The notes: a model not told the origin generated them from the sequence alone. Shown: positions 36,350 through 48,405, numbered from the stretch's first letter. The stretch is 64,000 nucleotides of DNA from Leguminivora glycinivorella (GCF_023078275.1 NC_062998.1:14335916-14399915), one strand, 5' to 3'. Numbers and translations are program-made.

Positions 36350-38538
36350 TTAGTGTTGTAATATTTTACGTAGCATATTTTGCCTATTCTGGAATGTACG
36401 TCCAAGGTAATTTAGAATAATCAAGGTATCTTGGAATAATATATTACTAAAAACTCAAAACAAATACTAAAACTGTTATCTTCAATATGGCAATTTTGGT
36501 TAGCATGCAGTTTTGTGCATCTTGCATACGCGCCATCTACCGGATTATAATGTTTGCTATTAGTCATCAAACGTACAAAACACTTCCCATGAATTGAATC
36601 TGATTCAAGTACCCGATTGGTAAAAAATGACTTAATTGTTTTTGTTAATTTCGGTGTTATATAGTGATAATGTTGTACGATCATGTTCCAAACGACTTAG
36701 GTCATTTAAATGAAATTATTTCGTGAATTGAACAATACCATTTGTCGCGAGAGTATAGTAATGCCATCTATTGTTTTACGAGTCAAACATATAAAACGAT
36801 GTACTGAGTTACACGTCTTCCTTTATTTAGTTTAGTCTATGGCTTTACCGATGTCGATTGCTAAAAGTCCGAAATATTACCTCAAAAGTATTCTTGTGGA
36901 TTTGCTTTTACTAACTTTGATTCGGTGAATCCTAAGCTTTACCATGGCGACTGTTGTAGTGATAGGGCAGCAAATTCGAGCCCTATTTACGATCACATTC
37001 GCTTCCCTAGCCTCTACCGCCCAAAGTGCCACAACAGTCCCGTCACCGCCAGCATCTCTCCTGACACAGCTCTTGGCAGTAGCTCAGGCGATCACTGCCT
37101 TCCACGTGCAGCCTAGAGTTCAATAGGCTAGCTCTACTTCGGCCTTTTACAGAAATATAATACGTTATAGTGGATACTGATGCAACTAAATATTTAAAGA
37201 AAAGTTATTATTTTTTTCACGTGTTAACGGATTAACGATTAACTTTAACTTACGTTAAATTTGTCGAAATGTATCGCTTTAACGATTAACGAAGTTAACT
37301 TTTTTAGTAACGGATTAGCGATTAACGAAGTTAACTATTTGGTTAACGGTGCCCAGCTATGCCGGGTAAATACCCGGTATTTACCCAAAGTACCCAGTAA
37401 AAACCCATAAATACCCGATTGGGTGGGTAAAAACTATTACGAATTAAATTTTAAATAAAATTATATTTCCTTCACTTATTTTTTCATCACGTTATATTTT
37501 ATTATTAAATGGTTATTTTTGAAGCGAATGGTGATTTTCTAAGCGACACGAACTAATTTTTATTATAAAAACCATATAGGATGACTTCTATATGATTAGA
37601 AACTTAGTTTACACTAATATTATTGTAGTAATAGAAGACTATCTATTGAAAAATGTACAGAACAATCATAAAAAGTCGGATATCAAACAAAATACCGCTC
37701 ATTAGACCACCTGGTATTAAAACAGCACTATACCTAGCAGCCAATCAGAAGGCGGGTAGCTAGGATTCTCTTAACTTGCAAAAAAAATCTCTAGGATCCC
37801 GCAAGAGAGGTCAGTTGCTATTTGTCATCTGACCTGCACACAACTACTTGCTCCCGTTTTACTTAATGTGTTACATCACGTCGTACTTCGACACTTGTTT
37901 TGTTTATGGACTTTGAAGTAGTTTTTCTGTGAATTAAGCTAACGTTATCTTTTGGACTTATATGGATATTTGCCACTTGCCAGTGAAATCGATCTTGGAT
38001 CAGCGGTACAAGTAAGTAAAATTTTATTGTTTTTATCAAACCATGCGCCTATTTTTTACTGTATGGTTTTTTTCGTGATTCTTAATTTCTTGATTAGGTA
38101 TGTTTCAATTACCTATATCATAAACAATTTTTTTATTTCATAAATGACATTCATTTTGTACTTACCTAATAAATAATCATTTAAACACTATCAACTGTTT
38201 GTTTTACTGTTCCTGTTCTATTCTACTTATCCGGCTTGTAGTCTAAGTCTTCTTTATTACACTATTATCTAACTTTGGCCAGCACCTGGAGACTAAATTT
38301 CAATTAAGTAAGAATTCAGATAGTATTTTTACTTCATTTGAATCAAAGAATGTTATACGAAGTAAATCAAAGTAAAATAATAACGAAAACCTTAATTCAA
38401 ATACGTTTTACATTCTAAAAAGTTTTTACCCACTCATTCGGGTGTAAAAGGGTAAATACGGGTGGATTGGGTAAAAACCCGGTAAATACCCGGTATTTAC
38501 CCGCGGGTTTTTACCCACTACCCATCTCTACTGTTCAC

Positions 38539-38721
38539 TCTTGATTTGAAGGTTGCCGGGTTATATGAGCTCGGAAATATAGCCGCCGGCAAGGAAGTCC
38601 ACTCCTTGGCAGTGCGCATAAGAAAAGAAGAAGCAAAGCGCTTCGTGTTCGTGTTCGATTGTAGTAATGTAGTAATTGTTCCTTCACGAAATAAATACAA
38701 TGATGAAATGTATTCTGTCAA
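38539..38721 (-). pseudogene. C-terminus of LINE A, interrupted by hAT-3
   Basis: The minus frame reads FASSFLMRTAKEWTSLPAAI then FPSSYNPATFKSRVN, typical of the C-terminal tail of jockey/CR1-type RT ORFs (..RTAxxWNxLPxxVFP..). It breaks at the hAT-3 duplication and continues across it with HLLGELTPT and stop at 30000-30061. Removing the nest and one CTGTTCAC restores the frame. The 5' remainder of LINE A is not seen to the right of 38725. Confidence 0.75.
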
Positions 38722-38889
38722 GTGTTTCGATGTCTTGTATAGTTTTCAAAATATCCGCTTTTAAATGTTTGTCAAAAGCTTTTTATTGTATCTTTATTAT
38801 TTACATCTGGAACGCTTCTACGCCGAATTTGGGCTCGTTTTCATATAAATAGGGGGGGTGCTACCACAGGGTTGATACCTACCATTTGG

Positions 38890-41447
38890 AAGCAAAATAG
38901 TTATTTGTTTTACAAGGTTTAACTGCATGTGTCCAGTACTGATACCCGAGAAATCGAAATGTTCCAATATTGAACCACGATCAAAAGTATCATAAAGTGG
39001 TTCGAAAAGTGGAAACTTTATTTACTTCGGTTTCAAAAAACGAACGAAGGAACAAACTTTGCCACAGAGTGAAATCATTATTAGTTTCTTGGTTTCTATT
39101 AAATAAATTCCATTAAATACAAGAGAAATATACAAAAATATTTTTTTCACCACACCAACTGGTAAAGGCTCTCTTTACTTATTCGAAAACAGATAGCAAA
39201 ATTGCATTTTATCCACGAGACTGCAAAGTAAATATTATTAATTTATTACCTAATGTAGCTATGAAATTACGGAACTTAGGCGGATGTTCCGTTTCGTTCA
39301 AGGTGTATTTAAAAGTAACAATATTTTTTTCACCACACCAACTGGTAAAGTCTAACTTTGCTATTCGAAAACAGATAGCAAAATTGCATTTTATCCACAA
39401 GAGTGCAAAGTAATTCCATACAAATTTTAACTAGGTATCTTGAACTGGCTAGTAGATTTTACCTATAAATGATGAATGAATTAATTTTGAATCATAAATA
39501 TTGTATAAATTGATAGATTTGATTTAGTTTGATGTTTTATAGTCAATATTTTGTTCGTGTTGGTGTGATGAAAAATGTTGTGTTTCACTCGGCGGCAAAG
39601 TTTGTTTAACCTTCGTGCCTTGAAACCCTCGCAACGCTCAAGATTCCACTTTTTGAACCACTCGCTACGCTCGCGGTTCAATATTGGAATCTTTCGCTTG
39701 CTCGGGTATCAATATTGGCACGTACGGTTAAACAACAACTTTGCCCCCTTGTAAAACAAATAACTATTTCCCCTCACTAGCTCGGAAACACGTGTTTTGT
39801 CCTTTAATACCAGCGGGTAAAAACACATTTTATCCACTAGTGGGTAAAGTAATTTGACCTTGAATAAAGTCAAATTAACTGCTTTAAAATTGATAAAAGT
39901 AGGTGAATCTACTAATAAAGATGATTTACCACCTGTGGAACTACTGCAGGCAGTGATAATAGTTATTTGTTATACAAGGGGGCAAAGTTGTATTTTAACG
40001 TAGAGTGTGGAATCGAAAAACGAGCAAGTGAAAGGATTCTATAGTTGAACCACGAGCGAAGCGAGTGGTTCGAGAATAGAATCCTGAACTTGCGAGTTTT
40101 TTAACACACGAGAAGTAAAATACATTTGCACCCGAGTGTAACACAAAACTTTTCCCCTCACTATAGCGAGGAAACTACAACGCAAAAAATGCGTTTATCA
40201 CTGCTTCCAGTAGTTCCACAGGTGGTAAATCATCTTTATTACTAGATTCACCTACTTTTATCAATTTTAAAGCAGTTAATTTGACTTTATTAAAGGTCAA
40301 ATTACTTTACCCACTAGTGGATAAAATGCGTTTTTACCCGCTGGTATTAAAGGACAAAACACGTGTTTCCGAGCTAGTGAGGGGAAATAGTTATTTGTTA
40401 TACAAGGGGGCAAAGTTGTATTTTAACGCCGAGTGTGGAATTGAAAAACGAGCAAGTGAAAGGATTCTATAGTTGAACCACGAGCGAAGCGAGTGGTTCG
40501 AGAATAGAATCCTGAACTTATAGTGAGGGGCTATAGCGAGGAAACTACAACGCAAAAAATGCGTTTATCACTGCTTCCAGTAGTTCCACAGGTGGTAAAT
40601 CATCTTTATTACAAAATTCACCTACTTTTATCAATTTTAAAGCAGTTAATTTGACTTTATTCAAGGTCAAATTACTTTACCCACTAGTGGATAAAATGCG
40701 TTTTTACCCGCTGGTATTAAAGGACTAAACACGTGTTTCTGAGCTAGTGAGGGGAAAACGAATTTTTTGCGTTGTAGTTTCCTCGCTGTAGTGAGGGAAA
40801 AGTTTTGTGTTACACTCGGGTGCAAATGTATTTTACTTCTCGTGTGTTAAAAAACTCGCAAGTTCAGGATTCTATTCTCGAACCACTCGCTTCGCTCGTG
40901 GTTCAACTATAGAATCCTTTCACTTGCTCGATCTTCAATTCCACACTCGGCGTTAAAATACAACTTTGCCCCCTTGTATAACAAATAACTATTTCACCAC
41001 ACCAAATGGTAAAGGCTCTCTTTACTATAGAATAGAATAGACTATTCGAAAACAGATAGCAAAACTGCGTTTTATCCACAAGAGTGCAAAGTAATTTAAC
41101 ACAAATTTTAACTTGACGTCAAGCTGGCTGGTAGATTTTACCTGTAAATGATGATGAATCATAAATATTGAATAAATTGATGGATTTGATTTAGTTTGAT
41201 GTTTTATAGTCAGTATTTTGTTCGTGTTGGTGTGGTGAAAAATGTTGTGTTTCACTCGGTGGCAAAGTTTGTTTAACCTTCGTGCCTTGAAACCCTCGCA
41301 ACGCTCAAGATTCCACTTTTTGAACCACTCGCTACGCTCACGGTTCAATATTGGAATCTTTCGCTTGTTCGGGTATCAATGTTGGCACGTGCGGTTAAAC
41401 AACAACTTTGCCCCCTTATAACATAAACAAATAAGTTAACTATTTTC
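38890..41447. repeat. Complex array of two MITE-like families (X and Y)
   Basis: Family X (about 450 bp, 39328-39774 and 40993-41447 in one direction, a partial one in the other at 38893) runs between TTTCACCACACCAACTGG and CAAATAACTATTT. Family Y (about 420 bp, direct copies at 39958 and 40387, an inverted partial at 40757-40995) contains AACGCCGAGTGTGGAA, GAGCGAAGCGAGTGGTTC and AAAATGCGTTTTTACCCGCT. Copies abut at AAATAGTTATTTGTTATACA. All frames here are fortuitous. Confidence 0.8.
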
Positions 41448-41720
41448 TCGTATTTGGCGACAAGTACCTAGGTGAAAATCGCCTACGGACAATGAACCCG
41501 ATATCGGCTCAGGGGACACGGCACATTGTGCCACGTATACATGTGAATGTGTTTATTTCTTAGAAAAGTTGACACTACTTTTCATTCAAAGATTCATCAT
41601 AATATTCATAATTATATCATCATTGCAAAACTACATTTTATTAAAAGTTGCTTAGGCCGCTAGTCCACTATCTTATGTTTATCATAGAAATATGATCATA
41701 CGTCTGTATGTCTCCCTTTT

Positions 41721-42246
41721 TAGGCTTCCGTAGTCAAGTAGGGTTCCTAACCCTTATAGTTTCGCCATGCCTGTCCGTCCGTCCGTCCGTCCGCGAATCT
41801 CAGTGACCGTTAGCACTAGAAAGCTGAAATTTGGTACCAGTATGTAGATCAATCACGCCGACAAAGTGGTAAAATAAAAAGGAAAAAAAAAATTATAAGG
41901 GTACCCCCCTTACACGTAAAGAAGGGGAGTGATTTTTTTCCTTCCAATCCTAACGTGTAATATATTGTTAAATAACCCTATCCAACAATGTAATCAGACG
42001 ATAGGGTTGAAATTAAAAAAGAACCCTCCCCACTTTACGTGTAGAGGGGGGGGGGGGTACCCTAATAAAACATTTTTTTTTTCACTTTTTATTTTTGCAG
42101 TTTGTTGGCATGATTGATATACATATTGGTGCCAAATTTCAGCTTCCAGTGTTTACGGTCACTGAGATTATCCGCGGACGGATGGACGGATAGACAAACA
42201 TGGCGAAACTATAAGGGTTCCTATCCTAGTTGACTATGGAACCCTA
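41721..42246. mobile_element. Fold-back MITE family M2, copy 1
   Basis: 526 bp; left end TAGGCTTCCGTAGTCAAGTA, right end GACTATGGAACCCTA. Arms share CCTTATAGTTTCGCCATG and a tetranucleotide run, GTCC x4 at the left and GGAC-type at the right. The middle has C- and G-runs (about 41905, 42046). The sibling is at 58178. Confidence 0.8.
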
Positions 42247-42429
42247 AAAAAATACTGTGTGTAAGTATGCAGAAATATGTTTTTGAGGAATAGTTTCTGG
42301 ACATATGTAAGGTAGGGTTTCAAATATGTGTCTTAATTGTGTTATTTATGAAATTGAAAATGAATACATAGATAAAATTCTAAAACTAGATATCTTCTTT
42401 CCGCCATCGCCCTACGCGACAACATTTCC

Positions 42430-42690
42430 ATCTCCATCATTTAGATGGCTGGCAATCCTCAACTGTTCGTTTCTCCAGAAACTTCCTGCCCCGCACAGCT
42501 AAGCCCTGGAATGAATTGTCGCCTGCGGTATTTCCGGATCGATACGACCTTCAAGAAAAGAGCGTACACCCATCTTAAAGGCCGGCAATGCACCTCCAAC
42601 ACCTCTGGTGTTTCGGGTGTCCATGGGCAGGAGTGATCGCTTACCATCAATCAGGCGACCGGTCTGTTTGCTTGCCACCTATCCCATAAA
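42430..42690 (+). pseudogene. 3' end of a LINE (C-terminal tail plus 3' UTR)
   Basis: The frame near 42452 reads STVRFSRNFLPRTAKPWNEL then SPAVFPDRYDLQEKS, the same class of ORF2 tail as LINE A (RTAKxWxxLPxxxFP). A 3' UTR containing CATCAATCAGGCGACCGGTC and a final ATCCCATAAAAAAAA follow. Strongly 5'-truncated. Confidence 0.7.
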
Positions 42691-43251
42691 AAAAAACTAC
42701 TCGGGAAAGGGCCCTGGAGGGGGAGAGCAGAACTGAGAACACTTACTGACGGGGACGCAAGGTGCTACGGCCCTACGGGCTACGTCGTAGCACTTGTTCG
42801 CAGCAGATAGCGATACTGAATTACGAACCAATCCGAACAATGCTTCGTAAAGCCACAGCGATGCGATACCGATCTTTCGGTGTCAAAGACAACGCTTTGG
42901 TTTCTTTGCTTGAAAGTGTTGAAACAATAGGTGGTAAAAAAAACTTGTACGAACGCGTTTTTGGCCAAGCGAAAGGAATGGTCCGATGTTTTCCTCTACA
43001 GAGTGCGTAGCACTGCACTAAGGCTTAGTATAATATCGTATCACATTGGCGCGACAGAGAGATTTTCGATCTGCCTCTAGCATCAATGACTATCATATTG
43101 GCTAGGCCGGCAATATCACTGTTTTAAAACCGAATTTATGGCTCTATTTTTTTCTGTTCACTTTCTCTATACATAACATGTAATTTTCTGTGACATTTAC
43201 GCTATTCTACATACACCCTGTTTTTATTGAATTCCGTTAACTTTAAGGGAA

Positions 43252-43306
43252 TGAATGGGATATCAGTCCGACATCCGATATGGGATCGGATAATGTGAAA
43301 ACGTAC
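43252..43306. mobile_element. MITE family M1, partial copy 4 (one end)
   Basis: Only the right half is present: GGGATATCAGTCCGACATCC.. to GTGAAAACGTAC, followed by TTA at 43307-43309, the family's target duplication. Confidence 0.8.
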
Positions 43307-43523
43307 TTACGGTTATCGAGTTATTAAAAAAATAAAGATAATTACTGAACACGTGTGTGACAGCCTTTACCAATTCCTAATGTTATTTGTTTTGACATGT
43401 GCCGTCAATCACTTGACACTAACTTGAATGTTATTCTTAAGGGTCTCTCACACTAATACATTCATTTATTATGTATGAAAACGGTGAAAAATTTTTTTTT
43501 GCGAATTTAACTAAAAGTGATAT

Positions 43524-43863
43524 ACAGGGTGGTTCCTGGGCGTTTTCCAAATTAAATCCCGAAAATCGAATTTCACCAGATCTGGACGTGTCTGGGCTCA
43601 TTCTTCTCAGAATCACGAGCTGATTCGATCCCGACGATAAAAAAAAGTGTCCTAATATTTTTTTCCTTTTACGTCACGATTTTAGTATGAACTTACTACG
43701 AGCGTGACGTATTGGAAACTCGAATTTTGTATGGAAAATTTGGGACACATTTTTTTATCGTCGGGATCGAATCAGCTCGTGATTCTGAGTAGAATGAGCC
43801 CAAACACGTCCAGATCAGGTGAAATTCGATTTTCGGGATTTAATTTGGAAAACGCCCTCCTGA
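43524..43863. mobile_element. Fold-back MITE, about 340 bp
   Basis: GGGCGTTTTCCAAATTAAAT and the next ~130 bases (GAAAATCGAATTTCACC, GGACGTGT, GATTCGATCCCGACGAT) are inverted at 43700-43857. Related fragments lie near 4035 and 6850. The left end CAGGGTGGTTCCTGGGCG and the right end CGCCCTCCTGA are imperfect partners. Confidence 0.85.
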
Positions 43864-44033
43864 TAATGAACCTAGCTACGTGTCGAATTTAACGGAAAAC
43901 AAAAAAACACTGTGACGTAACTGTTTAAGTCTGGATTATATAAGTTTAATGGCATTTTCAACAGATTCAGTTAAATACGAGTATTATTGTTGTCCCATAC
44001 AAAAATATTCACTAGAAAGGGATTATTTTGAGA

Positions 44034-44689
44034 AATAGTTATTTGTTTTACAAGGAGGCAAAGTTGTTGTTTAACCGCACGTGCCAATACTGATACCCGA
44101 GCAAGCCACAGATTCCAATACTGAACCTCGAGCGTAGCGAGTGGTTCAGAATGTGGAATCTGGAGCGTTACGAGGGTTTCAAGGCACGTAGGTTAAATAA
44201 ACTTTGCCACCGAGTGAAACACATAATTTTACACCACACCAACATGAACAAAATACTGCCTATAAAACATCAAACTAAATAAAATCCATCAATTTATTAA
44301 ATATTTATGATTCAAAATCATCATTTATAGGTAAATTCTACCCGCCAGCCTAAGACATCAAGTTAAAATTTGTATGAAATTACTTTGCACTCTTATGGAT
44401 AAGATGCAATGTTGCTAAGGTACAGCGGGGCAAAGGTCGACTGGGGGGCCAATGTAACTGGTCCATTTTTTCCATGTTTTACAATGTTTGCATTTTTAAA
44501 TAGAGTGTCTGTCCACCGCTTATGTATGGTAGGCGTGTTCAGTGGATACATGTAAAACTCAACATCATAGTGTAATGATGGAAAAAATGGATTAGTAACA
44601 ATTGCCCCCCAGTCGAATTTGCCCCGCTGTACCTTATCTGTTTTCGAAGAACAAAGTTAAGCCTTTACTTGTGTGGTGAAAAATATACT
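44034..44689. mobile_element. Family X element, inverted copy, interrupted by a MITE
   Basis: Runs from GAAATAGTTATTTGTTTTAC to TTACTTGTGTGGTGAAA, the inverse orientation of 39328-39774. It is broken at its GCTATCTGTTTTCGAA by the 217 bp MITE at 44418. Confidence 0.8.
44418..44634. mobile_element. MITE with TA target duplication (Tc1/mariner-like)
   Basis: AGGTACAGCGGGGCAAAGG at the left and TTTGCCCCGCTGTACCT at the right, with GACTGGGGGGCCAAT answered by ATTGCCCCCCAGTC. TA flanks it at 44416-44417 and 44635-44636. The unbroken family X copies show a single TA at the same site, confirming the insertion. Confidence 0.9.
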
Positions 44690-45372
44690 GTACGTTCTTT
44701 CCCGCGATTTAAACAATCAGTTTCATCGAAATCGGTTCAGCCGTAATTGTGGTGCTCTACACAAATTTTCACCTCCCTTTTACAACCTTAAGGGGTTGCC
44801 TTAAGGGGTTCCACGTAACTGTAATGTAAGTGACCACTTCATTGCGTGTTTTTTTATTTATGGTGCAAGTTGGAGTCTTAATTTATCTCTAGATAAGCCT
44901 ACTTTTAATCCTTAGATATATTGATATTTAAATTGGCACCATGAATGAAGAAACATGCGAGTAATTGGTCACTTACATTACTCTGTTGCATGGAATTACC
45001 CAAGGAATGTTTTTGTTATATTAGAACCCTCCTTTGTATTTCTTCGGTACTCTAAGTAGATATACCAAATTTTTACTAAGCGGTTTCAGGGTGAAGAAGA
45101 ATTGAAAAAAAAATAAGAAAAAAAAAGCCGCCGCCTTTGGGGTTCTGGTGAAAGCTACTTGCGAATGTTGGATTATGTAGAAATGTGTAGGTATATTTTT
45201 AAACTGCTTTTAATGCTTTAATTATTTGATGGCAACAAAAATCAATATACGTATACCGTTAAGGTTTGAGGAGTTTCCTCAATTCCTCATGAATCCGATT
45301 ATAACAAATCGAAGCTTGACAAAATTTGACTTGAAAACTCAATATGCTTAACAAACAACTAAATAAATGTTA

Positions 45373-45735
45373 CTTTTCTTATAAAAATACCAAAGTCACT
45401 ATAAGTGTGCCGTTCAGATTTGAGGAGTTCGGTTCTGACCATCATCAGCAGTTCCACTGCACCAAATGTCACTATTCTGGACGTAAGTGCATGCTGTTCT
45501 TATAAAAATACCAAAGTCACTATAAGCGTGCCGTTCAGATTTGAGGAGTTCGGTTCTGACCATCATCAGCACTTCCACTGCACCAAACATCACTGTTCTA
45601 GACGTAAGTGCATGCTGTTCTTATAAAAATACCAAAGTCACTATAAGCGGCACGTTCAGATTTGAGGAGTTCCGTTCTGACCATCATCAGCAGTTCCACT
45701 GCACCAAATGTCACTGTTCCGTAAGTACATGCATG
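45373..45735. repeat. 121 bp minisatellite, three copies
   Basis: ATACCAAAGTCACTATAAG recurs with a period of 121 (CAAAGTCACT at 45391, 45512 and 45633). Each unit continues GTTCAGATTTGAGGAGTTC and CTGACCATCATCAGC. Copies are about 95 percent alike. The frames through it (73 and 71 codons) are repeats of one another and not genes. An older half copy lies near 45257-45290. Confidence 0.92.
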
Positions 45736-46438
45736 CAATTAAAATCGGTCCAGTAACGACGGAGATATCGTGGAACAATTAAAAAAAAACATACAGACGA
45801 ATTGAGAACCGTCCTTCCTTGAGAGATTTGAGGCGGCGGTTAAAAAGTAAATATTTTGTGGTTATACCAAATGTTAATTATGTTTAATGGGTGATTATAT
45901 CCTTTTTTCTACTCTCGTACTGTTATTTGTGACTTACAAGGTCGTGCATAGTACTTTAAAACCCTACATAAAAGATGTCAGGACAAGTCTATCTAGTCTA
46001 TACCCTGAAAACATTTAGTAGCAGTAGCACGATATAGCTGTTACAGTTCAGTAAATACATTGCTACCAACTTAACAAACCATTCACTTCATCGTAGAAAA
46101 TTAAAATATTGTATGAAATAGGTACATTGTTGCCAACCTTAGAATGTCAGATAAAGCCTAGCATTCGCAGAGTCGAGACTCGTTCGTTTTCTGCTGCGAT
46201 CATTGGCGACGCGTCGAATCGCATTCAAATGTATGAGAACTCGATTCAACTCGACTCGATTCGTCTTAGTGGCCAGGCTTCAAAGAACCATGTACCATAG
46301 ACAATTTTATTTTCATGTTTGCACTCAAACTGCATATTCGAAATGGTAGGTGGTCCACTAGATAACTAAGATGACTGAAAGTAGGTATTTATTGAATTTA
46401 TAATTTTCTTTCAAAGTAAGTGCTTGGTCGTAGAAAAA

Positions 46439-46577
46439 GTATTGTATGCAACGGTGTTTAACTGAGTCAAAAAATGCTCGTGGCGTCTTTATTAACAATT
46501 TTCGGCTTCGCCTCAAATTGTTACCCACGCCACTCGCCTTTTTTGACCTCTTTTAACCACCAGTTGCATAAAATACT
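46439..46577. mobile_element. MITE-like inverted repeat, 139 bp
   Basis: AGTATTGTATGCAACGGTGT at the left is answered by the inverse of CACCAGTTGCATAAAATACT at the right. The interior holds CGGCTTCGCC and CACGCCACTCGCC. Confidence 0.65.
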
Positions 46578-46933
46578 ATAAATATATACCAAAAACCACA
46601 CCCGATGAGTACCTATTCTCGTAATAAAAGGCAGTGATAAAAAAAAAGACTGAGTTGTTATTGTATACAATGTAATGTATGCATACTCTCAAAAAACACT
46701 CCTTCGGACGCAGTCGGGTAAAAACGGTATACTCTTGGGTCGACACGTTCGTTTTTCGTCACGTTTCCTAAATTGGTCCGATTCTGCTTTCGTCAGCCAT
46801 TCTTCATTCGTCAACTTAGTCTGCAGTCTTTATCGTCTTTGACCATAATGAGTTGTAAGCGTTTTTCTTATTTCGACTCAATCGTTTTCCGTCATTTCGT
46901 ATTTGGTCATATTCTAAGTTGGTACCGTCCTAA

Positions 46934-46980
46934 GGCCGTTTTCACATTATCCGATCCGATATCGGATGTAGGAAGGATGT
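46934..46980. mobile_element. MITE family M1, partial copy 5 (one end)
   Basis: After TAA at 46931-46933 it reads GGCCGTTTTCACATTATCCG, then GATATCGGATGTAGGAAGG, and breaks off. The rest of the element is missing. Confidence 0.8.
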
Positions 46981-48270
46981 AAAATGTAAGATTTATGCGC
47001 TTCCAGGTCTTTATTTATGTATTTGATAGATCATTAATACTAAAAAACGATATAAAACGCAAAAATTGCGGATTTAATCCAGATGGCACTATCCTACGAC
47101 AGTTTTTGTCCGAGGCACCATCGAACTGCCGATATCGGCAGGACGCTTCCGACATTTTTGGCATGCCGGACCCCCCGCCAGCTGTCGGCCGATAATATTT
47201 GTATGTGTGCGTATATAATGTAGGTATACGTTTGTAGTAGTGTGCTTGACAGAAATGGCGTCTATTAAACAGCTGTTAATGATGAATTTCTGTTGAAAAA
47301 AAAAAGATTGTAATTCATCGGTCCGAATTGCGGATACTATTTTTTTCATCTTTTATAGTCGGGTAGCGATAGCTTTTGAGGTTTCGATAATATTCACGTT
47401 GCTTCTTTTTTGCATATAGTTTTTAGACTGTTGATCAAATATAAAAATAATATTTTGGGTCGTCCTAGGTACCTGCTTAGCTCGAAATTTAGGTATTTCT
47501 ATTTTTAAGCAGTGTTCAGTCAAAGAAATATTCGAGAAGAAATTATTTGTATCTATATAAAAACAACGTGGTTGCCGATGTACATATGCATTTTGGGTCA
47601 TTTTCATCCATGGGTTTAATGATATTTCAAAAATGTCTAATATTGGCCCTAAAACACCTAACAAAATATTAGAGTTGGTAAGTGAAGTCTTATACCATTC
47701 AGGACATTATTATATATATATTTTCTTAAAGTGTGTCACATTTTATCCATTGCTTATATATAAAAAAAAAAAATTTTTAATAAAAACCCTGTCAAAGCCT
47801 GAAAAAAAATGTCATGTTAATAAGTTGACGTCTATATTATTATAAAATGATATCAAGTCATCATTTTTAATTTGGGTCACTTTCATCCATGGGTTTTCAA
47901 TATTTGGCAGAATAAAACGCAACACAATAGAGTAGTATTTTAAATGTTTGCGCTGTGTGGCGCGCAACCGATAGCCAATCAGGTTGACGCATGCCGCTGG
48001 CGCGACGCCGCGCTGTGACACGAGGCGTAGGTACCTACTTCTCGTGCGCAGTCATACATAATTTAAGATTGCCAGAGGGTCGGGCTTTGGCGGGATTCTC
48101 CCGATTTTTTTGTAAGTCTTCCCAATTAAAACTTATACATAGTAGGTAACCTTAAGAACTTTATTACATTAGTAACGAAAACAGACCAATTATAAATGTC
48201 GAAAACACGTAAAGGTCTACTATCTAAAATAAACGAAGTAAACTAGCTAAACTATCGTAAATTTTTATTA
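46981..48270. other. Gene-free stretch
   Basis: No coding similarity on either strand. There is a GC-rich patch at 47940-48030 and CATGCCGGACCCCCCGCCAG near 47161. The minus-strand frames at 47089-47349 and 47353-47664 look like chance ORFs. Confidence 0.4.
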
Positions 48271-48405
48271 TGGTGCATTAGGGTAATTCCGAATGACAAA
48301 AATGCTCTGGTAATTCCGAAGAGGGAATCTTGATATGATGGAAATAATGGTGATTTTTATGTGACTTTCGTAATTAGACGACTTTCGGAATTACCCAATG
48401 CACTA
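48271..48405. mobile_element. MITE, 135 bp
   Basis: TGGTGCATTAGGGTAATTCC at the left is inverted at the right as GGAATTACCCAATGCACTA with one extra G and one mismatch. The interior repeats GGTAATTCCGAA. Confidence 0.75.

Larger units (their letters stand above)
30104..37361. mobile_element. hAT-like element hAT-4 (inner), 7.26 kb
   Basis: Ends CATAGCTGGGCA and its complement TGCCCAGCTATG (with one extra G before it) are inverted repeats, and CCGGGTAA is duplicated at 30096-30103 and 37362-37369. Both subterminal regions carry dense GTTAACGATTAACG / CGTTAATCGTTAAC palindromes (30120-30255, 37220-37345). The interior contains a fold-back element, LTR-retrotransposon fragments, a SINE and MITEs. 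No transposase is seen. Confidence 0.88.
30070..38530. mobile_element. hAT-like element hAT-3 (outer), 8.46 kb with nested inserts
   Basis: Ends TAGAGATGGGTAATGGTGGG and ..TACCCACTACCCATCTCTA are inverted repeats. CTGTTCAC is duplicated exactly at 30062-30069 and 38531-38538. 8 bp duplications and TAG-rich termini fit hAT. Subterminal regions are packed with GGGTAAATACC / GGTATTTACCC palindromes. Its own unique DNA is only about 1.2 kb (mainly 37370-38530); the rest is the inner element. No transposase frame is recognisable. Confidence 0.9.

Noticed and set aside
36925..37126. Ala/Thr-rich 60-63 codon frames starting MATVVVIGQ / MNPKLYH
   Set aside because: Signal-peptide-like composition but no recognisable family; lies in the non-coding edge of hAT-4.
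38890..41447. CRISPR-like array
   Set aside because: Repeats are 400 bp transposon units without short regular spacers, and the genome is eukaryotic.
45405..45756. Ser/Cys-rich 70-residue frames
   Set aside because: They repeat each other because they read through the 121 bp minisatellite.
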